Source: a virus. From it: 36,588 nucleotides of DNA. The notes under the pieces were generated by a model, which was not told the origin of the DNA, made no database searches, and saw only the letters and a program-made list of their open reading frames with translations. Positions 21,722 through 30,532 of the stretch are shown in pieces; within the stretch, counting starts at the first letter, position 1, and each line of letters begins with the position of its first letter. The DNA is taken from the IMG/VR virus record IMGVR_UViG_3300042896_000649, positions 1 through 36,588 of that record. One strand, given 5' to 3'. The position numbers and the translations under genes are program-made.

Positions 21722-22183
21722 CTATAATTCAATGATCTTGAAAATCTTTGTATTAAGTTGCTTAATTTCATTGTGTTGGGTCAACAATATACAATTTTTA
21801 TAATGTTGCCAATTTACTGGGTAATTTGTATCAACTGCTCCACCATTCAATTTTTTAATTAATTCGTTTAATGCATTAATTGTATAGAGTGTGTTGGAAT
21901 CTTTTTTTCTATGTACTAAAATTGTATTATCTGGAATATCGTTTATATTTCCTTGATCTACATTGTATGTTACAACATATTCATTGTTACTTTTAATATG
22001 CAGCACAAACATTTTATTATACATTATTGTATAACGTGATGTAAGTCCACTTATTAATGAATCTAAATCATCTAATGGGGAAAAAGTGCAAAACAACCTA
22101 TTGTTCATAAGTAATGAATCAAATGTGACATTGTAGTCATATTGATCATACATATTAATGGGTTGTTCAAGAATATTGTACAT
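21722..22183 (-). CDS. Conserved-type protein between polymerase and gp32, unknown
   Basis: A 153-residue protein with a conserved-looking centre: FDSLLMNNRLFCTFSPLDDL (21-40), then SGLTSRYTIMYNKMFVLHIK (45-64). Tyr, Asn, Asp and Ile are frequent. No nucleotide-binding or nuclease motif is visible. It follows the polymerase stop by 3 nt and precedes the gp32 promoter, and I recall similar proteins beside polymerases in flavobacterial phages. It may be a polymerase accessory factor, for example a clamp-like or exonuclease-support protein, but the sequence alone does not show this. Confidence 0.65.
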   Translation of the reverse strand: MYNILEQPINMYDQYDYNVTFDSLLMNNRLFCTFSPLDDLDSLISGLTSRYTIMYNKMFVLHIKSNNEYVVTYNVDQGNINDIPDNTILVHRKKDSNTLYTINALNELIKKLNGGAVDTNYPVNWQHYKNCILLTQHNEIKQLNTKIFKIIEL

Positions 22184-22186
22184 AAC

Positions 22187-23434
22187 TTATTTTATATTGT
22201 TGTAGTTTGTGCCGGTTTTAATTTTAAATTGAAAATTTTTACCATTTATTATTTTAGATATTTGTTCTATTACGTCTTTTTCATTTTCATCAAAATCAAA
22301 TAAAAATGAATCGTAAACATATAATACAAGTTTAGTATTTTTCCCTCGTAATATTTTAAATATTTCATATAGTATACAAATATTATTTGCGGTTTCCAAA
22401 TTTTGGAGTAAGTAATTTAAAAGTTTTTGTGGATTCATGTTTTCCATTTCACTTTTTACAAATTTATGCTTTGAAATTGGACACTCAATGTATCCTCCAT
22501 AATTAAATGTATCCCATAAATCATCAGTATATGCTATTACTTTCTTAAAAAATGGGAGTTCTTGATATTCTTTCCAAACTCCTCCATAAATTTGTTTAAA
22601 CGTGATTTCTTTTGCTTTGGCGTAATCCACTCCATACATTTTAGCAAAAGAGCCATGAATATCACTACTATCAAAAGTGTAATTAAGTAAATTGGCAATA
22701 ATGCTAGGGTGATAAGCACTAATGTCCATTTCAATAAAAAGGTCATTACGCGGTATAAAACATTCTCTTTCTCCATTGTCTTTATTTAAAGCTGAAAAAT
22801 TAATTCCTCCAAATGCATTAGAGGGTCTTGTGGTTAGTGTATTTAGGTTATATTGCGTGTATATAAACTCGTTTACCTCTTTATTGAAGTACTGCTCGAA
22901 TTTAGTTTGATCTATTTTTATACCCGCTTGTTCGAGTTGAGCAAACACGGTTGCTGCTTTATTGTAAAACGGGTTTACATCTTCTTTAAAGTTTAAATAG
23001 TTTTGTTCACATACTTCATAGTGTTTTACAATCGGCACTATTATGTTTAAATCCTGTATATTTAAATGCTTATTGTAAATATGGTTGTGAGCAGGTGTTA
23101 ATTGAGGTATATACGGATGAGGGGTAGGGGGTGGTTGGTAAACATGCTTAAGACAGAAATAATGTAAAAATTCCTTTTTATCTCTTACATTGATTTTTTC
23201 TATACTGTTTAATACTCTCTCTACTGTTTCTAAATCAAAGTTTATTATTTCGCTATGGTTTACCGAAATAATATATCCTTTATTGTCGTTTTCAAAACGA
23301 AGATAAATAGCACATACACTGTTTTCAACAGGGTGAAGTGTATGTGAACATGGGATAATATCAATATAAGCTACTTGGTGCTTTGTGCGACAAATTGTTT
23401 CTATATGTTCAATATCTTCTATAAGCCAGTACAT
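22187..23434 (-). CDS. Compact family A DNA polymerase with degenerate exonuclease region
   Basis: A 415-residue polymerase, well short of the 600-900 residues usual for family A. The palm and fingers motifs are readable: TTRPSNAFGGINFSALNK (201-218, template/primer region), motif A EMDISAYHPSII with Asp237, DIHGSFAKMYGV, motif B AKEITFKQIYGG with Lys275, Phe279 and Tyr283, and motif C YVYDSFLF with Asp375. The R at the start of the O-helix is replaced by Tyr271 and motif C reads YDS, not HDE. The first 100 residues resemble a 3'-5' exonuclease fold (AYIDIIP, GYIISVNHSE) but lack the D-x-E pair, so proofreading is probably absent or supplied by another protein. The promoter almost touches the start codon. 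Confidence 0.85.
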   Translation of the reverse strand: MYWLIEDIEHIETICRTKHQVAYIDIIPCSHTLHPVENSVCAIYLRFENDNKGYIISVNHSEIINFDLETVERVLNSIEKINVRDKKEFLHYFCLKHVYQPPPTPHPYIPQLTPAHNHIYNKHLNIQDLNIIVPIVKHYEVCEQNYLNFKEDVNPFYNKAATVFAQLEQAGIKIDQTKFEQYFNKEVNEFIYTQYNLNTLTTRPSNAFGGINFSALNKDNGERECFIPRNDLFIEMDISAYHPSIIANLLNYTFDSSDIHGSFAKMYGVDYAKAKEITFKQIYGGVWKEYQELPFFKKVIAYTDDLWDTFNYGGYIECPISKHKFVKSEMENMNPQKLLNYLLQNLETANNICILYEIFKILRGKNTKLVLYVYDSFLFDFDENEKDVIEQISKIINGKNFQFKIKTGTNYNNIK

Positions 23435-23437
23435 GCT

Positions 23438-23469
23438 TTAAAAATACAAACTATGTTTTACAATTCCAA
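23438..23469 (-). promoter_or_regulatory. Bacteroidota-type promoter touching the polymerase start
   Basis: Minus strand AAACTTGG (TTGG = 23469-23466), 19 nt, then TATTTTTAA (23446-23438). ATG 23434 is only 3 nt after this element, so the mRNA would have no leader or one of a few bases. Confidence 0.72.
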
Positions 23470-23476
23470 GTTTAAA

Positions 23477-24529
23477 TTACAGGATTGGACCTTCTGGTGG
23501 TTCTGGTTCTACTTGATCAGGGGGTTTGGGGTTTGGGTCTACAGGTGGGGTTGGGTCTCCAGGGTTGGTTGGGATATTATCTTCAATAATGGCTATACTT
23601 GCTAAGATTTGAGAGAATTTTGAGTTTTTATTTAGTGATAATTGAGTAGGGATTAAAGTTTCGTGGAAGAATTGAGTGTGGGTTTTTCCTGCCATTGGTA
23701 TTGTACCCTTGTGAATATGGTAAAATCCTATATAGTTTTGTCCATTTTTAGTTGTAAATTCACCGCCTGAAGTGTATAGGTTATTTATGTCTTTTAGTTG
23801 ATAGTATTTTAAATAGTTTTCTTTAGCCTTATTTTTATTTGCAAGTTCTGTGTCTTGTGAGGGGTGGTATTTTAAATAATTTTCTTTAAAGTATTGAGAA
23901 AAACCATACCATTTTTGGTTTTGTTCAATTTTAAAAACAGATGTTTTATTTGTATTGAATACTGTTTCTTGATTTCCTTTAATAACCCATAATAAAGAAG
24001 CAGGTTCATATAAATCCCATGCTATTTTTGGATCTTTAGATTGTAATTTAGTGTGTGTTTCTTTATCTATTTCTAAATATTTTAATTCATTAGTTTTTTT
24101 ACAGAAATATCTATTAAATTGTCCGTTTTGTTTATCTTGATCAGTTGGTAAAGTAGGGTTAAATGTAGGTATTAAACGATTTTGAAACTCATTTAATTGT
24201 GGGTATTCATTATATAATTTTTGATTTACGGGAAATTCAACTGTTAAAGTAGTTCCATCAGGTAATATGGAAGTTTGTATAGAAGGAAATAAAGGTATTA
24301 CTATAGGATTAGAATTATTTGGAAGATTTTGTGTTAATTGAGTAATTTTAGAAATTTCTAAAGGGATTAAAAGAATATTTGGTTTTATTGCAGGATTTTT
24401 TCCAGTATATAATTGTCCTGTAGATATTTCATAATAGTATCCTTTATATTCTTCTTTTGTTGTAGAAAGCATATATTCTTTACCATTAGTAAATAAATTA
24501 GGTTTTATTTGAGATTTTGGGTAGTACAT
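23477..24529 (-). CDS. Virion-type protein with an internal repeat and proline-rich tail
   Basis: A 350-residue protein. Two similar segments are visible: YKGYYYEISTGQLYTGKNP near residue 30 and YIGFYHIHKGTIPMAGK near residue 285, both following the pattern YxGxYxxI...G....GK. The second form occurs in proteins of marine T4-like phages, where it is linked to baseplate or virion genes. The last 35 residues are almost all Pro, Asp, Glu, Gly and Asn, an extended tail. It is the last gene of the tail module, 10 nt after the CHAP-type gene, and precedes the replication operon. Function unassigned. Confidence 0.65.
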   Translation of the reverse strand: MYYPKSQIKPNLFTNGKEYMLSTTKEEYKGYYYEISTGQLYTGKNPAIKPNILLIPLEISKITQLTQNLPNNSNPIVIPLFPSIQTSILPDGTTLTVEFPVNQKLYNEYPQLNEFQNRLIPTFNPTLPTDQDKQNGQFNRYFCKKTNELKYLEIDKETHTKLQSKDPKIAWDLYEPASLLWVIKGNQETVFNTNKTSVFKIEQNQKWYGFSQYFKENYLKYHPSQDTELANKNKAKENYLKYYQLKDINNLYTSGGEFTTKNGQNYIGFYHIHKGTIPMAGKTHTQFFHETLIPTQLSLNKNSKFSQILASIAIIEDNIPTNPGDPTPPVDPNPKPPDQVEPEPPEGPIL

Positions 24530-24539
24530 TTTTTTAAAA

Positions 24540-25067
24540 TTATGCTGTTATAACCATTGCAAATCCTTCTATGTCATTAAGATTTACGGGATGTTTAGAA
24601 ACTTTATCATCCCAATTGCCTCCTATTGAGTCTATGCTTGTGATTTTTTTGTTATTATTTCTAGTAATATTAAGAGCAATTTCACCATGTCCTGTCTTAA
24701 AAATAATTAAATCTCCAGGTTTTACATATGTTAAATTTTTTTGATCATCTGTTACAGAAGCCCATTTTTTATAGTTTTTAGATAAATTTTCAGATTGGGA
24801 AGGTTGTGGGTTAGGGATAGTTTTTGCTTTATCATAAAGATTTTGTATTTCTTGAGATGCTTTAGGGACTATAGCATTACCTGTAGTGTATGCTTCTTTC
24901 CAAACTAACATTTGAAAGTATCCACACCATGCACTACCTGATTTCCATCCAACTCCTGCTAACTTTTTTTGAAAAGATTCATCCCCATATTTTTCATTAT
25001 CTCCACCATATTCACTTTGTCCGACATAAGACAATGCAATCATTAAGATTCTTTCTCTAATATTCAT
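24540..25067 (-). CDS. CHAP/NlpC-type cysteine peptidase in the tail module
   Basis: A 175-residue protein. SAWCGYFQMLVWKEAY (45-60) supplies the catalytic Cys48, and KTGHGEIAL (124-132) supplies His127. A GGNW segment (149-152) fits the third polar residue of the CHAP-type fold. Such enzymes hydrolyse peptidoglycan amide bonds. Placed between the large hub-type gene (TAATG overlap) and the proline-tailed gene, it is more likely a tail-associated enzyme that helps the tube cross the cell wall than the general endolysin. There is no signal peptide or separate binding domain. Confidence 0.8.
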   Translation of the reverse strand: MNIRERILMIALSYVGQSEYGGDNEKYGDESFQKKLAGVGWKSGSAWCGYFQMLVWKEAYTTGNAIVPKASQEIQNLYDKAKTIPNPQPSQSENLSKNYKKWASVTDDQKNLTYVKPGDLIIFKTGHGEIALNITRNNNKKITSIDSIGGNWDDKVSKHPVNLNDIEGFAMVITA

Positions 25068-28003
25068 TATTTTATTTTTAAAGCATTTTCTGTCATTTCT
25101 TTTATTTGTTTTAATGTAAGAGCTTCTGGTGTTAAATCTGATTTGGTTGCATTTTCTCCTAATATACCAACGGTAGATCCTTTTTGTTTAGGGGTATTTT
25201 TATCTTTATTTAATAGGTTTTGAACATCTTCTATTGTAATTTCTGTATCAATTATTGTCCCTATTTTAGGCATAACAGTAGTTTCAATAGATGTTTCCCA
25301 ATCATTATCATTTAATCTATGAGAAACACCAGTTACAATTAAATCAACTGTTTTACCATATGCTCTTGGTAAAAATTCTGTATTAACATGTAAAACATTG
25401 TATATTTTTATTCCAGATATCCCATCTAATGTTAAATTTAATCTAAATGGAATAAATCCAATAGTTCCTCCAGATACATCTTTACCTTCTGCATTTTTTG
25501 CTATTAACCATTTATAATATTCGGTTACTGTAGAGATATTTTTTTCTATGAAATTATCTGAAAATTGAAACTGAGGGTTATTATGTGGAGATAATCCAGT
25601 AAATCCATAACGTGAATATTTTCCCTTTCCTAAAAGAAAATTATCTAAATATAAATTTTTAGGTTCATCTTCATTTATTGCGGCAACTTTAGATGGAGAA
25701 GTAAATTTTTCTTTAAATCGATCTACTAAACCAGTATTCCATTTAGAAAATGCTGTTGCTTCTGTTCCTTTAACATATCCTCCAGCTGTTGCTCCAATTG
25801 TAATCATTGTAGCATAATCAGGAGTTATAGTTGTTCTTAAATCAATTTTACGAACAAAATTTGAAATATAATTATTTTTTATTCTAGATGAAATTTTATT
25901 TATTCCATCTTCTTTATTATACCCATATATTTGAAGTTCATATTTGCCCGGATTCTGTTTATTAGTAGTTCCTGGGATAGATCTGCTATCAATAATCCTA
26001 AGGTAATTAGTTTCTTCATCCATTACTGGTTCTAATTGATTAATTCCACCTAATGCTTTATTTAATCCTGTGCATATATTTGAAAGAAAATTAAATACAC
26101 TAACATTTCCTTTTTTATCAGTAGCTAAACATTCTTTTATAAAATTAAAATTTAAATAAATATTTAAAGGATAAGCTATATTTTGTTCATATTCTTTTTT
26201 ATTATTTTTTGTATCATGTAATTTAAAAGGGTCTAATTCTGGGAATACTTGAGTAATTCCATTTTTAATGGTATTAAATTTATCATTTCTAACAAGGCAT
26301 ACTCTTGGGTCTAATGATATTTGATTTGGAAGAGAATACATAAATGAATTATCATCATTATCATCTATGTTAAATAAAGGAATATTTTTATTGCCATTTG
26401 TTATTGGTATTACATTATTTTTTAAAAAAGTTAATAAAGCTCCAAATCTAAGGTAATGATTTTTATCTTTATCATTAAGTTTAAATGCATCATTACTTAC
26501 AAACGAATCTGAAAGTGGGTTTGGGAGAAGATCTTGATTTTCCCCTATTATTTGATCATCCCATAAAATAGGATAATCATCTGAAATTTCTTGTTTAATT
26601 TTTTTTAAAATCTCCTTTTTAAAATCTTTTATTTGCTCCTTTATATTCCCTTCTATACTATTATACTCTTTTTCATATATAGCTTTAGTTGTGTTAGGGG
26701 CAGGTCCATCTTCTTTAGTTAGCACTTTATTTAATACAGTACCACTTAGATCTACCCCATTATTCATTAGCAAAAGAGCACCAAATATTTTTATATTTTC
26801 CCATATATCTTCTTGTAAATCCTGAGGTAATGGGACATTATATATTTGGTTTTTCATAACCAATTGATCTAGTTGTACATTATTATCTGCAGACTTTTGA
26901 GTTGTATAAGTAAGTGTATGTTTATAAGTTGTCTTTACTCCATTAATATTTGCAGGATTTCCTTCTTGAGTAGTAGATAAAAATCTTCCTACAAATTTAT
27001 ATTTTTCTGGTGCAGTTTCAGCTGTTATAATATTAATTGGATCTTGATCTGTTCTTTTTATATTTACATATTTATAGATAGAAAGCATTGCTGTTATAAT
27101 ATCTGTTTGAGTTTCTTCTTCATCTATTGTTTCTTCAGGTGGATCTGTTGCAGGGTCAGGAGTTGGGGTTGTAAGATTATCAAAAAATTTTTGTGTTTTT
27201 TGATCAATAGCTAAGTTTGATTTTAAAGATTCAACAACATCACCTAAACTAATTATAGTTAATTCAATAGAATATGATCCATCAGTATTAAATGACCAAT
27301 TAAAATTTGATACTTTACCTAATAAAGCATCATAGTTTCCATTATAAAATTTTCTTTTACTTGCTATAGGGCTAAGCATTTCAAGATATGAAGTATTAGA
27401 TTCTGTTTTAAAAAACATATCCTCAATTAAAGTATTGCGTAATATATTTTTATCTGTTCCATTTGTAGTGTAAATACTATTACCCCATTCAAGTAAAACA
27501 GTATATCCTAATCGCATATAAAGCAAATCAATAATATCAAATTGTTGCTTATTATTTGCTGTTAATTTAACTGTTGCTTTTTTAATTGAACCTCTAGTTA
27601 ATGTTTTAATATCGGCACTTTCAATTCCAGACATAGGGGAAAATCCAAAAGAACCATAAGTATATGAACTATTAGCCTCTCGTGGTAAAAATCCTAATGC
27701 TTGTTCTAATTTACCGTCAACAAGTTTAGAGGTGCCAGAAAATAATATATTTTGTTTAGCTAATTGAGTACCTGTTAATTCTGGGGATAAATTTATTTCT
27801 GTTAATCTTTTAATTCCTTCAGATCCTGAAATGATAGAAGTTCCAGATGCTAGTTTAATCCAAGATGTATTTGAATTTAATAAATTTATTTGTTTATCTG
27901 TTCTAAAAGTACCAGTATGACCTACTCCACTACCGTGTAAATTTTGACGAGCTTCAATTTGTGCAGCAACATATGCTTCTACTTCTTGACCTATTATTGC
28001 CAT
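25067..28003 (-). CDS. Large baseplate hub-type structural protein
   Basis: A 978-residue protein, the longest here. The first 60 residues are polar (VGHTGTFRTDKQINLLNSNT). A conserved-looking block, SADIKTLTRGSIKKATVKLT and LYMRLGYTVLLEWGN at about 130-180, is followed by a Pro/Glu/Thr-rich linker near 275-300 and a long alpha/beta body. It ends in a Lys-rich helical tail. I recall related proteins as baseplate structural proteins of marine T4-like phages. Size and its place between the LysM/gp53-like gene and the peptidase gene suggest the central hub (gp27/gp5 role). A 2.9 kb frame with no break and coupling at both ends supports an intact gene. Confidence 0.75.
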   Translation of the reverse strand: MAIIGQEVEAYVAAQIEARQNLHGSGVGHTGTFRTDKQINLLNSNTSWIKLASGTSIISGSEGIKRLTEINLSPELTGTQLAKQNILFSGTSKLVDGKLEQALGFLPREANSSYTYGSFGFSPMSGIESADIKTLTRGSIKKATVKLTANNKQQFDIIDLLYMRLGYTVLLEWGNSIYTTNGTDKNILRNTLIEDMFFKTESNTSYLEMLSPIASKRKFYNGNYDALLGKVSNFNWSFNTDGSYSIELTIISLGDVVESLKSNLAIDQKTQKFFDNLTTPTPDPATDPPEETIDEEETQTDIITAMLSIYKYVNIKRTDQDPINIITAETAPEKYKFVGRFLSTTQEGNPANINGVKTTYKHTLTYTTQKSADNNVQLDQLVMKNQIYNVPLPQDLQEDIWENIKIFGALLLMNNGVDLSGTVLNKVLTKEDGPAPNTTKAIYEKEYNSIEGNIKEQIKDFKKEILKKIKQEISDDYPILWDDQIIGENQDLLPNPLSDSFVSNDAFKLNDKDKNHYLRFGALLTFLKNNVIPITNGNKNIPLFNIDDNDDNSFMYSLPNQISLDPRVCLVRNDKFNTIKNGITQVFPELDPFKLHDTKNNKKEYEQNIAYPLNIYLNFNFIKECLATDKKGNVSVFNFLSNICTGLNKALGGINQLEPVMDEETNYLRIIDSRSIPGTTNKQNPGKYELQIYGYNKEDGINKISSRIKNNYISNFVRKIDLRTTITPDYATMITIGATAGGYVKGTEATAFSKWNTGLVDRFKEKFTSPSKVAAINEDEPKNLYLDNFLLGKGKYSRYGFTGLSPHNNPQFQFSDNFIEKNISTVTEYYKWLIAKNAEGKDVSGGTIGFIPFRLNLTLDGISGIKIYNVLHVNTEFLPRAYGKTVDLIVTGVSHRLNDNDWETSIETTVMPKIGTIIDTEITIEDVQNLLNKDKNTPKQKGSTVGILGENATKSDLTPEALTLKQIKEMTENALKIK

Positions 28004-28013
28004 TTTTTACTTT

Positions 28014-28328
28014 TTATATAACATTATTTAATCTATTATAAAGTGATATTATGCTTGATAACCGAACAGGAGCAGGTATTCTTAATTGTGCTCCAACTGA
28101 GGGAAATAAAGATGCAGGATCTTGGTTAGGATTTGCACGATTTATTATCCACCATAAACTTGAATCTTTATAGAATGTTAAAGCTAAAGAATCATATCTA
28201 TCACCTTGTGTAGTATACACATAAATATCTTGGGAACCAAGGGGAATTTGTGGGTAAATAACATTTACATACCTTAATTTAGGAGATTCGGGTGTTGAGA
28301 TTATACTAATTCTTGAATATCTTGACAT
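28014..28328 (-). CDS. LysM-like baseplate protein (T4 gp53 / tail protein X type)
   Basis: A 104-residue protein. TTQGDRYDSLALTFYKDSSLWWIINRANPNQDP (about 38-70, cited here in overlapping parts TTQGDRYDSLA and DSSLWWIINRANP), followed by GAQLRIP, is the LysM-like pattern of gp53 and of tail protein X. The N-terminal half is beta (YVNVIYPQIPL). These proteins sit in the baseplate wedge or hub, where the LysM-like fold contacts other proteins and not necessarily peptidoglycan. It is spaced 10 nt before the hub gene. Confidence 0.85.
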   Translation of the reverse strand: MSRYSRISIISTPESPKLRYVNVIYPQIPLGSQDIYVYTTQGDRYDSLALTFYKDSSLWWIINRANPNQDPASLFPSVGAQLRIPAPVRLSSIISLYNRLNNVI

Positions 28329-28380
28329 TTATATAAGTGTTAAGTTAAGTTAGTGTTTCTTTATTTTGATTTTGAATTCT

Positions 28381-30183
28381 CTATTTTTTTAATTGTTCTC
28401 TTTCATAACTTGTAGTTGGAGGTCTTTTTTGATCTACATATCTTTGCATTCCTGTACCTAATAAACGAACACTATCTGTACCAAGTATATCATTTTGAAA
28501 CGTTTGTTTTTCTGGTCTAAATTTATGGATTGGGGTAAAATTAAATCCAGTAACTTTTATCATGTGTGGAACTTGTCTAACATCATCCTTACTTTCTATT
28601 TGGTTTCCAGCATCATCAATTCCTATTTCCCAAGGTGACTCTTCAGGGATATCAAAGGTTAAGGATGTTATGATTCCGGGTTGATCATATATGTATTCTC
28701 CTAAAGTAATATAGGCAATATTTCCAGCCATATATCCAGGGAATTCGCTATCTAAATATTCAGGTGCTAAAGAGGAAGCTAAAAAATTTAATTTATCATA
28801 CATTGCTGTAATTTCTTCTCTAGATTGGGCTACTACTGTAAAAGCCATTGATATTTTTCTTCCAAAACCTTTATATTTATATAATTTTTCTGCTCTACCC
28901 ATATAGTCTATAGGTGACCAATCTGCATCGTATGAATCCGAAAAAGAATCTATAAATGCTCTAAAATGCATATTTTTTCTATATGTTCCTGGGTTTGTTG
29001 CTTCTTGGTTGTCGTTATTTAATATGGAAATAATAAATGGTATTATATCTAAATATTCTCCGTCTTTTCTGTATAAAGGATCATTAAGCCCATTTTTAGT
29101 GTTTACCTCTGTTTTATAGATATATGTAGCATTTACTTTATCTAATGCTTTCCCTCCATCAGAACCCTTTGTATAACTTGATCTATTTCTACCTCTTTTT
29201 CCTGGGTTTCCTAAATTAAGACGGGTTTCAATATTTTTATCTATGTAATTAGGGGATATAGATAAAAAATTTTGTGATTGTGTATCTAGTAGGGGTTTTC
29301 TAAAATCTTCATTAATGTCTCCACCTATATTACGTGATTGAGAATTAATTAAATAAGAACCCCATGTTTTGTAACGTGCACCTTTAGTATCTACAAAATT
29401 GCTAGAATTGAATTTATCAAATACTGTTAATTTATTAGCACCATCATTTTTTGTAGCAAATTTTATTTTAGTTGATCCAAAACCTAAAACAGAACCAGGA
29501 CCTCCTCCATATTCAATTAAAGTAGATTCGTTAGGGTAAGTACTATAATTTTTAATACCTGCATAATTAGTAAATGGGGTTTTAGGTGGATTTACTATTA
29601 AATGTTTTAAATTAGTTAGTCTACTTGTTCCATAGTCGGGTTTAATAGAATTTTTATTTTTTTCAGCAATTACATCTTGATATTTGTTAATACTTGCAAA
29701 TGGTGCAAGTCCTTGTTTATTTAAATGTCCTCCCGCAAATCCAATTAAAGCTTGCCCTATAGTAGATAAGGGAGTGTATGCACCTTCATTTAAAGCACCT
29801 CCTGCATATCCTGCACCTTTAGATGCTTCTGTTTTTGTTCCTATTCGAGAAAGAATATTTTCTTTAGCTAAAAATAAAAGTCCTTTAGGATTTTTTATAT
29901 CTGCAAAATATTTTGTTAAACGGGCAACATCCTCAAGTGCGTTTAATGGGGCTAAAATCCCACCACGGATTGTAAAATCATTATAAAATGCAGAATCTAA
30001 AGAAACATTTAATAATCCTTTTTTAATATATGGTTGATTACTATCTTTTCCTCCAACTCTATCACGTCCAAAAGGAATTGTTCTTGGATTTTGGTTATTA
30101 GGACTAATAGCACCTTTTTGATTATCTGTATAGAATTTAAAATCTTCAGGGTTAGTTAATAGTTTTTGTAAAAAAGAACCCAT
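28381..30183 (-). CDS. Tail/baseplate structural protein
   Basis: A 600-residue protein. The first half is glycine- and asparagine-rich with a short hydrophobic stretch (AGYAGGALNEGAYTPLSTIG, then QALIGFAGGHL). The C-terminal third carries a block I associate with tail proteins of Bacteroidota and marine phages: MHFRAFIDSFSDSYDADW, KYKGFGRKISMAFTVVAQSR, MYDKLNFLASSLAPEY, FTPIHKFRPEKQ. No enzyme motif is visible. The gene follows the two small MGLL paralogues with 3 nt spacing, and its own start MGSFLQKLL resembles theirs, so the three may contact the same partner. A role in the tube-to-baseplate junction is inference. Confidence 0.7.
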   Translation of the reverse strand: MGSFLQKLLTNPEDFKFYTDNQKGAISPNNQNPRTIPFGRDRVGGKDSNQPYIKKGLLNVSLDSAFYNDFTIRGGILAPLNALEDVARLTKYFADIKNPKGLLFLAKENILSRIGTKTEASKGAGYAGGALNEGAYTPLSTIGQALIGFAGGHLNKQGLAPFASINKYQDVIAEKNKNSIKPDYGTSRLTNLKHLIVNPPKTPFTNYAGIKNYSTYPNESTLIEYGGGPGSVLGFGSTKIKFATKNDGANKLTVFDKFNSSNFVDTKGARYKTWGSYLINSQSRNIGGDINEDFRKPLLDTQSQNFLSISPNYIDKNIETRLNLGNPGKRGRNRSSYTKGSDGGKALDKVNATYIYKTEVNTKNGLNDPLYRKDGEYLDIIPFIISILNNDNQEATNPGTYRKNMHFRAFIDSFSDSYDADWSPIDYMGRAEKLYKYKGFGRKISMAFTVVAQSREEITAMYDKLNFLASSLAPEYLDSEFPGYMAGNIAYITLGEYIYDQPGIITSLTFDIPEESPWEIGIDDAGNQIESKDDVRQVPHMIKVTGFNFTPIHKFRPEKQTFQNDILGTDSVRLLGTGMQRYVDQKRPPTTSYEREQLKK

Positions 30184-30186
30184 AAC

Positions 30187-30516
30187 TTAAAATGTATTAT
30201 ATAAATCAGAATAGGTTTGTCCAGGGGTTGAAATATATTTTGGTTTATTGTCAGGATCTGCGGTTATTGGATCTAATAAATCAAAAGTAGTAGGTTCTGG
30301 TAGTGGGGTATTTTTTCCATCTTCGTATTCTTGGTATGATAAATTAACAATAGAAAATTGTGTTCCTGTTACTGAGTATCCTGGTTTATCCTCTGCTGTA
30401 TTATAGTGAAGTTGAGATTCTTTAGTAGATAGTGGGTTAGTAAACGGAGTTTCTCCATCACTAAATGATAGTGTAGAACCTTCTCCTATTGTTGTTAATT
30501 TACTAAGTAATCCCAT
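30187..30516 (-). CDS. Small virion-type protein, MGLL paralogue 2
   Basis: A 109-residue protein starting MGLLSKLTTIGEGSTLSF. It aligns with the neighbour at 30533-30913 over the whole first two-thirds: LLxKLTT, STLSxxDG, TPxTNPL, PGxSxxG and a QEYEDG/QYEDG motif followed by P-L-x-x-P. The pair is a tandem duplication that has diverged strongly. Both are acidic, Gly/Asn/Pro/Thr-rich and probably beta or extended. Position between the tape measure and a large tail protein points to a tail-tip or tube-end component. Function unknown. Confidence 0.7.
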   Translation of the reverse strand: MGLLSKLTTIGEGSTLSFSDGETPFTNPLSTKESQLHYNTAEDKPGYSVTGTQFSIVNLSYQEYEDGKNTPLPEPTTFDLLDPITADPDNKPKYISTPGQTYSDLYNTF

Positions 30517-30532
30517 TATGTTATATATTTAA

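Noticed and set aside
28329-28380. TTAAG-type short repeats in the gap before the gp53-like gene as a regulatory site
   Set aside because: Only two or three imperfect units in an AT-rich spacer, matching none of the promoter classes found elsewhere.
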